A stretch of 64,000 nucleotides of DNA from Acidimicrobiales bacterium (GCA_025455885.1 JALOLR010000008.1:186001-250000); one strand, 5' to 3'; positions 8,018 through 16,641 are shown, counted from the stretch's first letter. The notes: generated by a model not told the origin, from the sequence alone. A program made the numbers and translations.

Positions 8018-8386
8018 TTATCGAGATGCGCCGTCGGGGTGGTTGATCTCCCAGAGCTGACGCTCGGCGATCCGGGCCCGTTGCTGCCAGAAGGCGATGG
8101 TGCCGTCTCGAAACTCGATCTCGGTCTCGAGTTCCTCCCGGGCCAAGATCTCCTTGGCTGCCTGTCGCTCCGCTCGGCCGACCACGGCCTCGAGCCGAGC
8201 GCACTGCTTCTCGAGCCGCCGGATCTCGGAGCGGGCGTCCCGCAGCTCCGAGCGAAGTCGCTCGGGCTCGGCCAGCTCGTCGGCCTTCCGTGCCCGGTAG
8301 GCACGTTTCCGCTCGGCCTCGGAGGACCACTTCCGCGGTCGCCCGCGGGGGGCCGGTGCATCGGCTTCCGAACTCTCCTCCGACAT
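8018..8386 (-). CDS. Coiled-coil protein with basic AT-hook-like N-terminus
   Basis: A 122-aa protein. The acidic N-terminal tip is followed by PRGRPRKWSSEAERKRAYRA, a basic segment with a GRPRK AT-hook-like core that could touch the DNA minor groove. Residues ~38-105 form a long charged helix likely to be a coiled coil (RSELRDARSEIRRLEKQ and onward). Proteins with this GRPRKW..EAERKRAYRAR start are frequent on actinobacterial mobile elements, often of unknown role; KfrA-like DNA-binding coiled coils are the nearest comparison I can make. It stands alone between the nuclease-helicase cassette and the HEPN gene. Confidence 0.7.
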   Translation of the reverse strand: MSEESSEADAPAPRGRPRKWSSEAERKRAYRARKADELAEPERLRSELRDARSEIRRLEKQCARLEAVVGRAERQAAKEILAREELETEIEFRDGTIAFWQQRARIAERQLWEINHPDGASR

Positions 8387-8586
8387 CAGCCAGATCCTAA
8401 ACGGACGCGACGAAAGTCAGGTGCACACCGCCGGTGATGATCTGTGTGAGTGAGTGTGTAGCTCAGAAGGCGGCTGGGCGAGCGAGGCTTCCGGCGAGAC
8501 GACCATGAGCTCAAACGCAATGTCAGTCCAGTGCGCGAGAGTGAGGGCGCTGAGCACGGGGGAACCTCGACGCGGGATCGGCGGGT

Positions 8587-9912
8587 ATGGCTGATAACAA
8601 GCTTGATCCGGGAGCGCCGAGGCTCGGCTGGCTAGTTGATGGAGACCCGACTACGCCCGAGGTCGCAGTCCTCCTCCACGACAATGGAGCGAACATCAGG
8701 CTCACGATTCCGTGGCCGGACGGGTGGGGAGACAGCCCCTACCGCAAGTGGTTCGATTCTATCGGGCAGAGCAGGCGCGCCGACGAGGCTGACACTTCCG
8801 GCGTACCGTCAGGCCTCCTCTTTCATGACGTTGATGGGCCCGTCTCCCTGGTCGGATGTCGGGCAGTCAGCACGAGAGCCACAGCTCCCGGATCTGGCGA
8901 GGGCGTCGTCGACGTGAGGTTCGCTCTGCTGGGCGGTCGCGAAAACTACGAAAAGATCAATGGCCTGCGGTCCGAGATGCCTGGCCTTGGCGACTGGATC
9001 GGCCTAAGGAGCATTACTGAGGCCCCGACCAGAGACGATCAGAGCCGGCTTCGCTCCCTTGACCTCCACCTCGAATCCCCGGGTCCGATCGCACTCGATC
9101 GAAGCCTGAACCTTCGACTTCGGCCGAACTTCCGATACGGCCTGGGGTCAGAGCCAGACACCCGAGTCTTGAAGGAGGCAATTGAGATCGAAACCCTTGT
9201 GACGAAGGCGCGCAGCTGGGGCGAGCACATTGCAAACCACGAGGCAGTTCGCCAGCTCTTGTGTCTCTCAGCTGGAAGGACACTCGGCTACGGGCAGCAA
9301 TGGGCGAATCGGGCAAGCGACCCGGAACGCACCATGTCAGGGCGTGTCGTATGCCCAAGGTGGGCTGAAGTCCGCTCGTACGAGCTGCGCAAGGCAGACA
9401 CCAGCACCACCAGGCCCCATTTCCTCTTCGGGTTTAGCGAAATCGGCGTGCGGGGCTTCAAGAGATGGCTTCGCGTGCGGTCAGACTTCGAGCGAGGCGT
9501 ACTCCCGCTCACCGACCTGCTCGAACAGCGAAGAACGCCAATAGAGACTGTCGTGGCCCAGGCGGGCATCGGATTCGAGGCCCTGGGGTACGCCATCGCA
9601 CTTGAGAGCGGAGTGAGTCGCGGGTCAGCGAAGGCTGAGAGCCACGAGGCCAGGCTCGAACGGATCTTCACCCAGATACCCGATGTCCTACCTGAGGATT
9701 GCGCCAACTGGGTCCAACGATCGGTGGCCACCTACAACGGCGTGAAGCACGCCAATCGGCCTCAGCCGAGCCTCATCGAACTGGCCGATACGCAACGCCT
9801 GAATCTGCTCATCTTCCGTCTCTGGGTTGCGGCGCGAATCGGCGTCCAGCCGAGCAGCCTCGCAGCGCACCTACGAACCGATCCGATGGCTCGACCACTA
9901 GTTCCGCTTTGA
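8587..9912 (+). CDS. ApeA-like HEPN-domain protein (predicted abortive-infection RNase)
   Basis: The 441-aa product has the layout of ApeA-type proteins: a beta-rich N-terminal half (1-~200) with a conserved-looking substrate or sensor domain, a middle part with aromatic strands (HFLFGFSEIG), and a helical C-terminal half with a HEPN-like motif. The motif is YNGVKHANRP at 383-392, preceded by Arg378; it resembles the N-x-x-K-H variant rather than the strict R-X4-6-H of active HEPN RNases. ApeA is an established single-gene anti-phage family. The gene stands alone with its own promoter space and ends 26 bp from the convergent excisionase gene. The family call is from pattern recognition only. 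Confidence 0.6.
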   Translation: MADNKLDPGAPRLGWLVDGDPTTPEVAVLLHDNGANIRLTIPWPDGWGDSPYRKWFDSIGQSRRADEADTSGVPSGLLFHDVDGPVSLVGCRAVSTRATAPGSGEGVVDVRFALLGGRENYEKINGLRSEMPGLGDWIGLRSITEAPTRDDQSRLRSLDLHLESPGPIALDRSLNLRLRPNFRYGLGSEPDTRVLKEAIEIETLVTKARSWGEHIANHEAVRQLLCLSAGRTLGYGQQWANRASDPERTMSGRVVCPRWAEVRSYELRKADTSTTRPHFLFGFSEIGVRGFKRWLRVRSDFERGVLPLTDLLEQRRTPIETVVAQAGIGFEALGYAIALESGVSRGSAKAESHEARLERIFTQIPDVLPEDCANWVQRSVATYNGVKHANRPQPSLIELADTQRLNLLIFRLWVAARIGVQPSSLAAHLRTDPMARPLVPL

Positions 9913-9938
9913 AATCACGCGGGTACTCCCAGATCTGA

Positions 9939-10274
9939 TCAGAGGGCTTCGAAGAGCAGCAACTGATCGGTTCGAGCTATCGGACTGCACCACGATCGCG
10001 ACGCGACGGCCTCGACCGAGTGGGGTTTGGAGGTATGGACCTTCTTCGCCTCGCGCCCGGTTGGAGGCGCCGTCAGTGGACCGCAGGCGTAGACCTCCAG
10101 CGCGGCGCGGGGCACGCGGAGCTGACGACCGAAGCGGACCACCGGGAGACCCTCGGCGCCGGCCGTCGCTCGCCACTGCCGGGTCAGTCCGTAGGCCGCG
10201 GTCCGGCCGATCCGGAGCACACGGGCGGCCTCCTCGACCGTGAGGAAGTCGGGCAGCGGCTGGCGCATCTCCAT
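9939..10274 (-). CDS. Excisionase-like helix-turn-helix protein
   Basis: A 111-aa DNA-binding protein. The start is the ATG at 10274, chosen because an AGGAGG lies 7 bases upstream; longer forms add unlikely residues. Residues ~8-55 (FLTVEEAARVLRIGRTAAYGL, read here as two pieces, then PVVRFGRQLRVPRAAL) match the MerR-like HTH_17/excisionase fold used by actinobacterial integrative elements to direct recombination towards excision. It is divergent from the integrase across a 324-bp gap, the usual xis/int arrangement in tRNA-integrating elements, and probably shares regulation with it. Confidence 0.82.
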   Translation of the reverse strand: MEMRQPLPDFLTVEEAARVLRIGRTAAYGLTRQWRATAGAEGLPVVRFGRQLRVPRAALEVYACGPLTAPPTGREAKKVHTSKPHSVEAVASRSWCSPIARTDQLLLFEAL

Positions 10275-10598
10275 GGGGGGGCCTCCTGGTGACCGTGACA
10301 ACGGCCGTCGACACACTCGACGACCCTCACTCCCTGACCCCACTGCCGACGGCCGTTCGCGTCGCGTCGCTTGGCTACCAAGGTCCGCTCCCACGTCTTT
10401 GGCGCTGGATCGTTCCGGGATGGTGAGACACAATCGTCTGACCGCCCGAGTGGACGGCCTCGAGCACGGGCCGGTGGCGGTGCGACGTGCTCCTCCAACC
10501 CGAACCGATCACGACCAGACATGCGCTGGCTCGGATCGGCGCCTCGGCCAGAGCCCGCCCATGTGCGGACTGGCTGCGGCAGCAGGCCAGGAGGAGCC
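10275..10598. promoter_or_regulatory. Divergent xis/int intergenic region
   Basis: This 324-bp gap separates the divergent excisionase and integrase starts and contains no convincing gene. It must carry both promoters. The sequence ACGGCCGT(C/T)GAC-like occurs near 10304 and an inverted-looking ACGGCCGTTCG near 10349, which could be binding sites for Xis or the integrase; I could not define a clean operator. An in-frame ATG at 10371 would extend the integrase but yields Arg/Ser-rich non-family sequence. Confidence 0.5.
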
Positions 10599-11747
10599 GT
10601 GAGAGGTCACATCGCCAAGAAGGGCAACCGCTACTACGCCGTCGTCTACGAAGGCACCGACCCGGCCACCGGCAAAGAACGTCGCCGCTGGTACCAGGGC
10701 GGCGTCACCCGCAAGGAAGCCGAGCGGGTGCTCACCGAGCTCGTGAAGCGGATGCACGACGGCGACTACCGCTCCCCCGAGCGGATCACCCTCGGCGACT
10801 ACCTCGTCGAGCGGTGGCTCCCCGTCCGCAAGACCCAGGTCGGCCACAGCACCTACGCCTCGTACCGCCAGACGATCAACTCCCACGTGCTCCCCCGCAT
10901 CGGGATGATCCCGCTACAGCGCCTCACCCCCGAGGACCTCGAAGGCTTCTACGCCGACCTGCTCACCGAGGGCCGGCTCAACGGCGGTGGCGGCGGGCTC
11001 GCCCCCAAGACCGTGCGGAACATCCACGGGATGCTGCACAAGGCGCTCGCCGATGCCTGCCGGAAGGGCAGCGTTCATCGCAACGTGGCTGGCATCGCCG
11101 ACGCGCCCCGGGTCCGCCGACGCTCGTCGATGACGGTGTGGGACGCCGCGCAGCTCCGACAGTTCCTCACCGAGATCGAGGGCCACCCGCTCGGCGTGGC
11201 GTTCCACCTCGCGGCCCACACCGGCATGCGCCGGGGTGAGGTGCTTGGTCTCCAGTGGCGAGATGTCGACCTCGACGCCGCCCGGCTCTCGGTCCATCAG
11301 GCGGTCACCAACGTCGCCTACGAGAAGCGCCTCGGCGACGTGAAGACCGAGACTGGCCGCCGCATGGTCGACCTCGACGCTCGAACAATCGAGGTCCTAC
11401 GAGGGTGGCGGGAGACGCAGCGCGCCGAGCACCGGCTGACCGGCCGTCGATGGACCATGGACGCCTTCGTGTTCGCCCGACCCGACGGGGAACCGATCCA
11501 CCCCGACTACGTCAGCCAGTGCTTTGAGCGGCACCTCGCCAAGTCGTCATTGCCGAGGATCCGACTCCACGACCTCCGTCACACTCATGCCACGATCCTG
11601 CTCAAGGCCGGCGTACCCGTGAAGGTCGTCAGCGAACGCCTCGGCCACAGCAGCCCCGCCTTCACCATGACCGTTTACCAACACGTCCTCCCCGGCATGC
11701 AAGCCGACGCCGCCCGGCTGTTCGGCGACACCGTATACGGGGCGTAG
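10599..11747 (+). CDS. int: Tyrosine recombinase (site-specific integrase)
   Basis: A 382-aa phage-type integrase. The start is the GTG at 10599, with a GGAGGAG just upstream and a first strand (RGHIAKKGNRYYAVVYEG) that matches the N-terminal arm-binding domain. A SAM-like core-binding domain follows (~60-165), then the catalytic domain with Arg in HTGMRRGEVLGLQWRD, HDLRHTHAT (His-x-x-Arg), LGHSS and the nucleophile Tyr in MTVYQHVLPGM. All five catalytic positions are present, so it should be active. It very likely integrated this island into the tRNA-fMet gene, whose halves flank it. Confidence 0.95.
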   Translation: MRGHIAKKGNRYYAVVYEGTDPATGKERRRWYQGGVTRKEAERVLTELVKRMHDGDYRSPERITLGDYLVERWLPVRKTQVGHSTYASYRQTINSHVLPRIGMIPLQRLTPEDLEGFYADLLTEGRLNGGGGGLAPKTVRNIHGMLHKALADACRKGSVHRNVAGIADAPRVRRRSSMTVWDAAQLRQFLTEIEGHPLGVAFHLAAHTGMRRGEVLGLQWRDVDLDAARLSVHQAVTNVAYEKRLGDVKTETGRRMVDLDARTIEVLRGWRETQRAEHRLTGRRWTMDAFVFARPDGEPIHPDYVSQCFERHLAKSSLPRIRLHDLRHTHATILLKAGVPVKVVSERLGHSSPAFTMTVYQHVLPGMQADAARLFGDTVYGA

Positions 11748-11754
11748 GCGCGAA

Positions 11755-11781
11755 GATGGCCGGCCCAATGGGCCGGCCATC
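11755..11781 (+). terminator. Strong hairpin after the integrase
   Basis: A perfect 12-bp inverted repeat with a 3-base AAT loop begins 7 bases after the integrase stop (arms GATGGCCGGCCC and GGGCCGGCCATC). It has no long T run, as is common for terminators in GC-rich actinobacteria. Confidence 0.75.
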
Positions 11782-12093
11782 TCGACATCGATGCGGAGCT
11801 AAGGACCCCATGGGGTCCTCGCGCCGCCTACTTAGGATAGACGTGACGAGGGAGCCAAGCGACTTCGCGAGAGCTCGTAGGCCCGGAAAGGCCACCCGCG
11901 CTTGACCCAGTCATTCGGATTCCTTCGCGCATTCCTGTCGCGCCTCTCCTAGGCCAACAAAATCCCAGGTCCGCGCCCTCTCGGACGCAGGAGGACCCGC
12001 GAACCTATCTGACTTATCCTCTCGGCAACGTTGCTAGGAGAATCACACGGGTGTAATCTTCTGGTCCTCGACGTCTCACCGGAGAAGCCCCAA
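11782..12093. other. Non-coding gap between integrase terminator and TIR-like gene, with an 18-bp palindrome
   Basis: No gene is supported here. A perfect palindrome spans 11802-11819 (AGGACCCCA and TGGGGTCCT halves) and could be an operator or a second terminator. The last part, near 12000-12060, is relatively AT-rich for this replicon and should contain the promoter of the TIR-like gene; a possible upstream in-frame ATG at 12031 lies in it. Confidence 0.5.
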
Positions 12094-13179
12094 ATGGCCT
12101 CGGCACCGCGCAACTACCCCAAGGACTCCCTCCAGCAATCGTTGGTGATCTCCCAGAAGATCGCAGACGAGAACGCGGGAGCGCCGATGAACCGGCTTCT
12201 CGTGGCTGACGCTCTCGGCATCAAGCCAGCCAGCTCGAACTTCAAGTACCTGCTGAGTTCGTCGCGAATGTACGGCCTGACCGAGGGGACCGAGAAGGCC
12301 ACCGAAGTCAGCCTGACCCCTCTTGGGAAGCGAGTCACTCGGTCGTCAGGACCAGAGCGGATGGCGGCCCTCCGACAGGCAGCGCTAACCATCCCGCTGT
12401 ATCGAGAATTCTTTGAGCGCTTCAACGGCAACAAGCTGCCGTCCCCCGACATGCTCAGGAAGATCCTCGTCGCCGACTTCGGCGTGCCTGCCGATCGTGC
12501 TGAGGAGGCTGCCGGGCTCGTGGTCGAGACCGGCGAGTTCATCGGCGTGCTACGCCAGATCAGTGGGTCGACCCACGTCCTGATGGATGCGGTGCCCGAC
12601 TCGGAGGTCGCCGGAAGCGTGGACGGCGCAGATGACGCCGAGAGCGCGGAGGACGGTTTACAGACGGACGAGCCCGTCGGAAACGTCGAGAACGAGGGCC
12701 CTGGTAGCGAGCCTCCGACCGACGTCACCAGAGCACGCCCGAAGCCGATCTTCGTGGGGCATGGAAAGAACACTGGTCCGCTCGAGAAGCTGGAGAAAAT
12801 CCTCGCGGGATTCCAGATCCCTTACAAAGTCGCCGTTAGCGAGCCCAACTTAGGCCGCCCTATCCCCGCCAAGGTGCGCGACATCATGCTCGAGTGCGGC
12901 TCGGCCATCCTGATCTTCACGAAGGACCAGCGATTCACGAACGACGAGGGTGCGGAGATTTGGCGACCGAGCGAGAACGTTGCCCATGAGCTCGGTGCCT
13001 GCTCGTTCGCGTACGAGGATCGAGTCGTCATCTTCAAAGAGCAGGGCATCGACCTGCCGACGAACTTTTCGAGCATCGGCTACATCGAGTTCGAGGAGAA
13101 TGGCATCGCTGCCAAGACTGCCGAGTTGCTCCAGGAGCTCATCGGGTTCGGGCTCGTGAAGATCACGCCCACGACCTGA
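12094..13179 (+). CDS. TIR-like (CAP12/Pycsar-effector type) domain protein with winged-helix-like N-terminus
   Basis: A 361-aa protein. I chose the ATG at 12094 (GGAG 10 bases upstream) over the ATG at 12031. Residues ~5-150 look like a DUF5343-type winged-helix region (NFKYLLSSSRMYGLTEG, LTPLGKRV). An acidic linker follows (~165-210). Residues 217-361 form the predicted nucleotide-binding TIR-like domain (PF10137 type): PKPIFVGHGKN, LEKLEKIL, GRPIPAKVRDIMLECGSAIL, RPSENVAHELGA with candidate catalytic Glu294/299, and RVVIFKEQGIDLPTNFS. Such domains cleave NAD+ and act as effectors in anti-phage signalling. No cyclase gene is nearby, so the trigger is unknown. The DUF3800 gene follows 8 bp downstream. 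Confidence 0.82.
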   Translation: MASAPRNYPKDSLQQSLVISQKIADENAGAPMNRLLVADALGIKPASSNFKYLLSSSRMYGLTEGTEKATEVSLTPLGKRVTRSSGPERMAALRQAALTIPLYREFFERFNGNKLPSPDMLRKILVADFGVPADRAEEAAGLVVETGEFIGVLRQISGSTHVLMDAVPDSEVAGSVDGADDAESAEDGLQTDEPVGNVENEGPGSEPPTDVTRARPKPIFVGHGKNTGPLEKLEKILAGFQIPYKVAVSEPNLGRPIPAKVRDIMLECGSAILIFTKDQRFTNDEGAEIWRPSENVAHELGACSFAYEDRVVIFKEQGIDLPTNFSSIGYIEFEENGIAAKTAELLQELIGFGLVKITPTT

Positions 13180-13187
13180 TCTGCCCG

Positions 13188-13901
13188 ATGGCCAGCGGCA
13201 TGCCCACCCTCCCGAAGACGACTCCGACTGCGGTTGCCTTCGTCGACGAGAGCGGAGCGATCGCCCAGGACCGCCATTTCACAGTCGGCTGCCTCAAGCT
13301 GAGTGACCCAGACGTCCTGCTCCGAGCGTTGATGAAGTTGCGGGACCGGCGACGGTGGTACAACGAGATCCACTTCGCCGAGATGAAGCCGAGGTCGTTG
13401 GCCCTCTACAAGGAGGTCGTCGACCTGATCGTGGCGAACGACTTCACCTTCTCCTGCTTCGTGGTGGACCGCACCCAGGGCGACCCCGTAGCTCGCTTCG
13501 GAGGACCATGGATCGCGTACGAGCGCCTGGCCACGCAGCTCCTCATTGCCAGCGTTCGGCCGGGTGAACTGATCACCGTCCTCGCCGATGAATACTCGAG
13601 CCCCGACACGGTGCACTTCGAACGAGACGTGTGCATGGCGGTCAACGACCGACTCAATCGTCTCGCGATCACGAAGGTGCTCCGACTGCGCTCCAACGCG
13701 GCGGACGGGCTCCAGCTCGCCGACCTGTTGACATCAGCGGCGACGTTCGAGTTTCGGCAATCCGTGGGTCATGCGGGACAGAACTCACCGAAGGCGCAGC
13801 TAGCGCAGTACCTGCGACGTGAGTTCGGCGTGCAGTCCTTCCTCGGAGGACACCGCGACGCTCGACTCAACGTTGCGCTCTACCGCCATCCGCAATCCTG
13901 A
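13188..13901 (+). CDS. DUF3800 protein (RNase H-like fold)
   Basis: A 237-aa protein with DUF3800 hallmarks: AFVDESGAIAQDRHFTVG near residues 17-34 (first Asp), NEIHFAEMKP, a central Asp in VLADEYSS, and DGLQLADLLTSAA with a late Asp. The family is predicted to adopt an RNase H-like nuclease fold and is common in defence and mobile contexts. It starts 8 bp after the TIR-like gene and is probably co-transcribed with it; a second ATG at 13200 is also possible. Whether it is a nuclease partner of the TIR protein or an independent cargo gene cannot be told. Confidence 0.82.
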   Translation: MASGMPTLPKTTPTAVAFVDESGAIAQDRHFTVGCLKLSDPDVLLRALMKLRDRRRWYNEIHFAEMKPRSLALYKEVVDLIVANDFTFSCFVVDRTQGDPVARFGGPWIAYERLATQLLIASVRPGELITVLADEYSSPDTVHFERDVCMAVNDRLNRLAITKVLRLRSNAADGLQLADLLTSAATFEFRQSVGHAGQNSPKAQLAQYLRREFGVQSFLGGHRDARLNVALYRHPQS

Positions 13902-13950
13902 CCGGGCTGCCCGATCTAGTTGGACCGAACAGGCGTCTCCGGCCGGAGAC

Positions 13951-13972
13951 CCGTTAGAAGATCCGTTAGAAG
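13951..13972. repeat. Tandem 12-mer CCGTTAGAAGAT near the right island end
   Basis: Right-hand counterpart of 2674-2695: CCGTTAGAAGAT followed by CCGTTAGAAG, ending 10 bp before the attachment repeat. Same orientation at both ends. Probable recombinase or excisionase arm sites. Confidence 0.65.
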
Positions 13973-13981
13973 TCGGCCCGG

Positions 13982-14107
<126 letters not shown>

Positions 14108-14389
14108 GCGTGGGGACGAATGTACCGGCACCACCCCGCCGCCGCCAACCCGCTGCACCGAGCACCGCCCACCCGGTCGTGGTGCGCGGACGAAACCCTT
14201 CGCGCCGTTTGCTCGTGCTCGCCCACCCCACCACCTGACCCGAAGAGCCGACCAGGCGAACCGGCCCGCAGCAGGGGCCCTGCGGGGAACAATCCGGTCC
14301 GAGCGGTGTTGGCGAAAGGGCCGGAACCCTCACGACAGTCGTGAGTCCTCGTGCCCGTCCAGGCACGAACAGCAGTGAAGGAGCAGCCC

Positions 14390-14875
14390 ATGCAATCCAA
14401 GCCCGCCCCGATGATCGACATCGGCATCCCCGAGGCCGACCGAGTCACCATCTCCACCGACCTGGGCCGCGTCCTCGCCGACACCTACACGCTCTACCTC
14501 AAGACCCACAACTACCACTGGAACGTCACCGGTCCGATGTTCAACACCCTGCACCTCATGTTCGAGGAGCAGTACAACGAGCTCTGGGTGGCCGTCGACC
14601 TGCTCGCCGAGCGCATCCGCTCCCTCGGCGCGTTCGCCCCGGGCAGCTACGCCCAGTTCGCCGCCCTGACCTCGATCACCGAGGCCGACGGGGTCCCGAC
14701 CGCCGAAGAGATGCTCGCCGACCTCGTCGCCGGCCACGAAGCGGTGGTCCGCACCGCCCGGACGGTGTTCGCCGCCGCCGAAGCCGCCGGTGACCAGTCC
14801 ACCGCCGACCTGCTCACCCAGCGCATCCAGATCCACGAGAAGACGGCCTGGATGCTGCGCTCGATGCTCGCCTGA
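14390..14875 (+). CDS. dps: Dps family DNA-protection / ferritin-like protein
   Basis: A 161-aa protein of the usual Dps length. The ferroxidase signature is present at ~35-60: [20 protein letters not shown] followed by EEQYNELW, giving the His-Asp/Glu iron ligands, then [11 protein letters not shown]. It should form a dodecamer that oxidises and stores iron with peroxide and shields DNA. The ATG at 14390 has AAGGAG 7 bases upstream, which excludes the longer in-frame start at 14351. It is the first chromosomal gene beyond the tRNA and has its own ~280-bp upstream region. Confidence 0.93.
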   Translation: MQSKPAPMIDIGIPEADRVTISTDLGRVLADTYTLYLKTHNYHWNVTGPMFNTLHLMFEEQYNELWVAVDLLAERIRSLGAFAPGSYAQFAALTSITEADGVPTAEEMLADLVAGHEAVVRTARTVFAAAEAAGDQSTADLLTQRIQIHEKTAWMLRSMLA

Positions 14876-14912
14876 ACACTCCGGAGCACCGCAAAGAGCA
14901 CCGGCACCCGTC

Positions 14913-15905
14913 TCAGTCGCCCCCGGCCACCTCGAGCACCACCTTGCCGATCGTGGCCCGCGACTCCAGCGCCGCCTGCGCGGCGCCGGCCTCGGCCAAC
15001 GGGAGCCGGTGCTCGACGACCGGCACCAGCCACCCCTCACGCCGCGCCGCCCACAGGTCGTCGGCCTTGGCCACCACCTCGGCCCGGGTGCGCACGAAGT
15101 TGGTGAGCGACCCGCTGGTCACCGTCAGCGACCGGGGGAACAGCTCCATCGGCGAGAACGCCTCGGGCAGCCCGCCGGCCACCCCGAACACGCACACCGT
15201 GCCCCGGTCGGCCAACGCCCGCAGGTCGCCCCGGAACGTGCCGCCGGCCACCCCGTCGACGATGTAGTCCACCCCCGCCCCGGCGGTGAGGCGCAGCACC
15301 TCGTCGGCGAAGTCGCCCTCGTCGTAGCGGATCACTTCGTGCGCCCCCGCCGCCCGGGCGCTGGCCGCCTTGGCGTCGCTCGACACGGTGGCGAACACCG
15401 TCGCCCCCAGGTGCGCCGCCCACTGCACGACCAGCCGGCCGGTGCCCCCGGCCCCGGCGTGCACCAACACCGTGGTGCCCGGCCCGATGGGCGCCCGCTC
15501 GGTGACCAGGTAGTGGGCGGTCAGGCCCTGCAACGCCAGCGCGGCGGCGTCGAGCAGCGACACGTCGTCGGGCAACGGCAGCACCTGGCCCACCGGCAGC
15601 GCGACCGACTCGGCGTAGGCCCCCAGCGTGGTGGCCGCCGCGGTGGGGCACCACGCCACCCGGTCGCCGACGGCGACGTCGTCGACCCCGGCCCCGACCG
15701 CCACCACCCGCCCCGAGCCCTCCAGGCCCGGCACGAACGGGAACGCCACCCCGGCCAGCCCCACCCGCATGGCGATGTCGGCGAAGTTCACCCCGGCGTA
15801 GGCCACCGCCACCACCACCTCACCCGCCCCGGGCGTGGGGTCCTCCGCCGCCTCCACCGACAGGACCGACGCATCCCCGGCTTCGGAGCAGCGCACGACC
15901 CTCAT
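14913..15905 (-). CDS. NADPH:quinone oxidoreductase (zinc-less MDR family)
   Basis: A 330-aa medium-chain dehydrogenase/reductase of the quinone oxidoreductase branch. The N-terminal GroES-like half has NFADIAMRVG and GLEGSGRVVAVG; the nucleotide-binding half has VLVHAGAGGTGRLVVQWA and DYIVDGVAGG. Structural and catalytic zinc cysteines are absent. It reduces quinones or unsaturated carbonyls with NADPH in the cytosol. The ATG at 15905, preceded by a purine-rich GAGGGGG, fits the family start; longer forms are non-family. Convergent with dps. Confidence 0.9.
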   Translation of the reverse strand: MRVVRCSEAGDASVLSVEAAEDPTPGAGEVVVAVAYAGVNFADIAMRVGLAGVAFPFVPGLEGSGRVVAVGAGVDDVAVGDRVAWCPTAAATTLGAYAESVALPVGQVLPLPDDVSLLDAAALALQGLTAHYLVTERAPIGPGTTVLVHAGAGGTGRLVVQWAAHLGATVFATVSSDAKAASARAAGAHEVIRYDEGDFADEVLRLTAGAGVDYIVDGVAGGTFRGDLRALADRGTVCVFGVAGGLPEAFSPMELFPRSLTVTSGSLTNFVRTRAEVVAKADDLWAARREGWLVPVVEHRLPLAEAGAAQAALESRATIGKVVLEVAGGD

Positions 15906-16020
15906 CGCCGCGCCCCCTCGTCGCCGGGATCGGGTGAGGCGGAACCCATCGGAGCAGTCATGTCCCCATCCTGCCCCGCCGGCCCGGGACCGGAGGCCGG
16001 CGGTCTGCGAAGGTGGGCGG

Positions 16021-16641
16021 ATGGCACCCGACGGCGACTTCCCCCCGTGGTTCTTCGATCGCCACGACCCCACCCCCGACGACCGGTTCTACGTCCCCGA
16101 CCGCCTGGTGACCCACATCGACCCCGGCGCCGTCGCCGCCGTCGGGGCGCTCTACGACCAGCTCGGGGTCGACGGCGAGGTCCTCGACCTCATGTCGTCG
16201 TGGGTGTCGCACTTCTCCGCCGCCCCCCGCCGTCTGGTGGTCCTCGGCATGAACGACCGCGAGCTGGCCGCCAACCCCCAGGCGGCGGCCCGCGTCGTGC
16301 ACGACCTCAACGCCGACCCCCGCCTCCCGTTCGACGACGCCGCCTTCGACGACGCCACCTGCTGCGTGTCCGTCGACTACCTCGTGCGCCCCGTCGAGGT
16401 GTTCGCCGAGGTGGCCCGGGTGCTGCGCCCCGGCGGCCGGTTCGTGGTCACCTTCTCCAACCGGTGCTTCCCCACCAAGGTCATCCGGGGATGGGCGCTG
16501 GCCGGCCTCGACGGCTGCGTGGACATCGTGCGCCGCTACTTCGAGCTCAGCGGCGGCTTCGCCGAACCCACCGCCGAGCTGCGCACCCCACGGAGCGCCC
16601 CGGGCGACCCCCTCTGGGCGGTGTGGGCCACCACGGTGTGA
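16021..16641 (+). CDS. SAM-dependent methyltransferase (Methyltransf_11-like)
   Basis: A 206-aa class I methyltransferase-like protein. Visible elements are VLDLMSSWVSHF (motif I position, but lacking the usual GxGxG), LVVLGMNDREL, LPFDDAAFDDATCCVSVDYL (motif IV/V) and VARVLRPGGRFVVTFSNRCF (motif VI). The glycine loop is replaced by a Ser/Trp segment, as seen in a subgroup of actinobacterial proteins, so SAM binding should be checked. The ATG at 16021 is the start that matches this domain. Substrate unknown. Confidence 0.82.
   Translation: MAPDGDFPPWFFDRHDPTPDDRFYVPDRLVTHIDPGAVAAVGALYDQLGVDGEVLDLMSSWVSHFSAAPRRLVVLGMNDRELAANPQAAARVVHDLNADPRLPFDDAAFDDATCCVSVDYLVRPVEVFAEVARVLRPGGRFVVTFSNRCFPTKVIRGWALAGLDGCVDIVRRYFELSGGFAEPTAELRTPRSAPGDPLWAVWATTV

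Larger units (their letters stand above)
2463..13981. mobile_element. Integrated genomic island at tRNA-fMet, ~11.5 kb, with defence-like cargo
   Basis: The element is bounded by a 94-bp perfect direct repeat at 2463-2556 and 13982-14075, exactly 11,519 bp apart. The right copy lies inside an intact initiator tRNA gene plus its 3' flank; the left copy carries only the 3' half of that tRNA. A tyrosine integrase (10599-11747) and an excisionase-like gene (9939-10274) lie inside. Cargo: a nuclease-helicase cassette (2721-7727), a coiled-coil AT-hook-like protein, an ApeA-like HEPN protein, a TIR-like protein and a DUF3800 protein. I see no replication, conjugation or phage structural genes. Its genes are less GC-extreme than the flanking core genes. 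Confidence 0.92.

Noticed and set aside
8018-8386. Transposase or resolvase assignment for the coiled-coil protein
   Set aside because: No catalytic residues or recombinase fold; only a basic AT-hook-like start and a coiled coil can be seen.
10371-10598. Longer integrase start at ATG 10371
   Set aside because: The extra 76 residues are Arg/Ser/Pro-rich and unlike integrase N-domains; the GTG at 10599 has a good ribosome-binding site and matches the family start.
12094-13901. Complete CBASS or Pycsar system
   Set aside because: A TIR-like effector is present but no nucleotide cyclase gene is found in the island.
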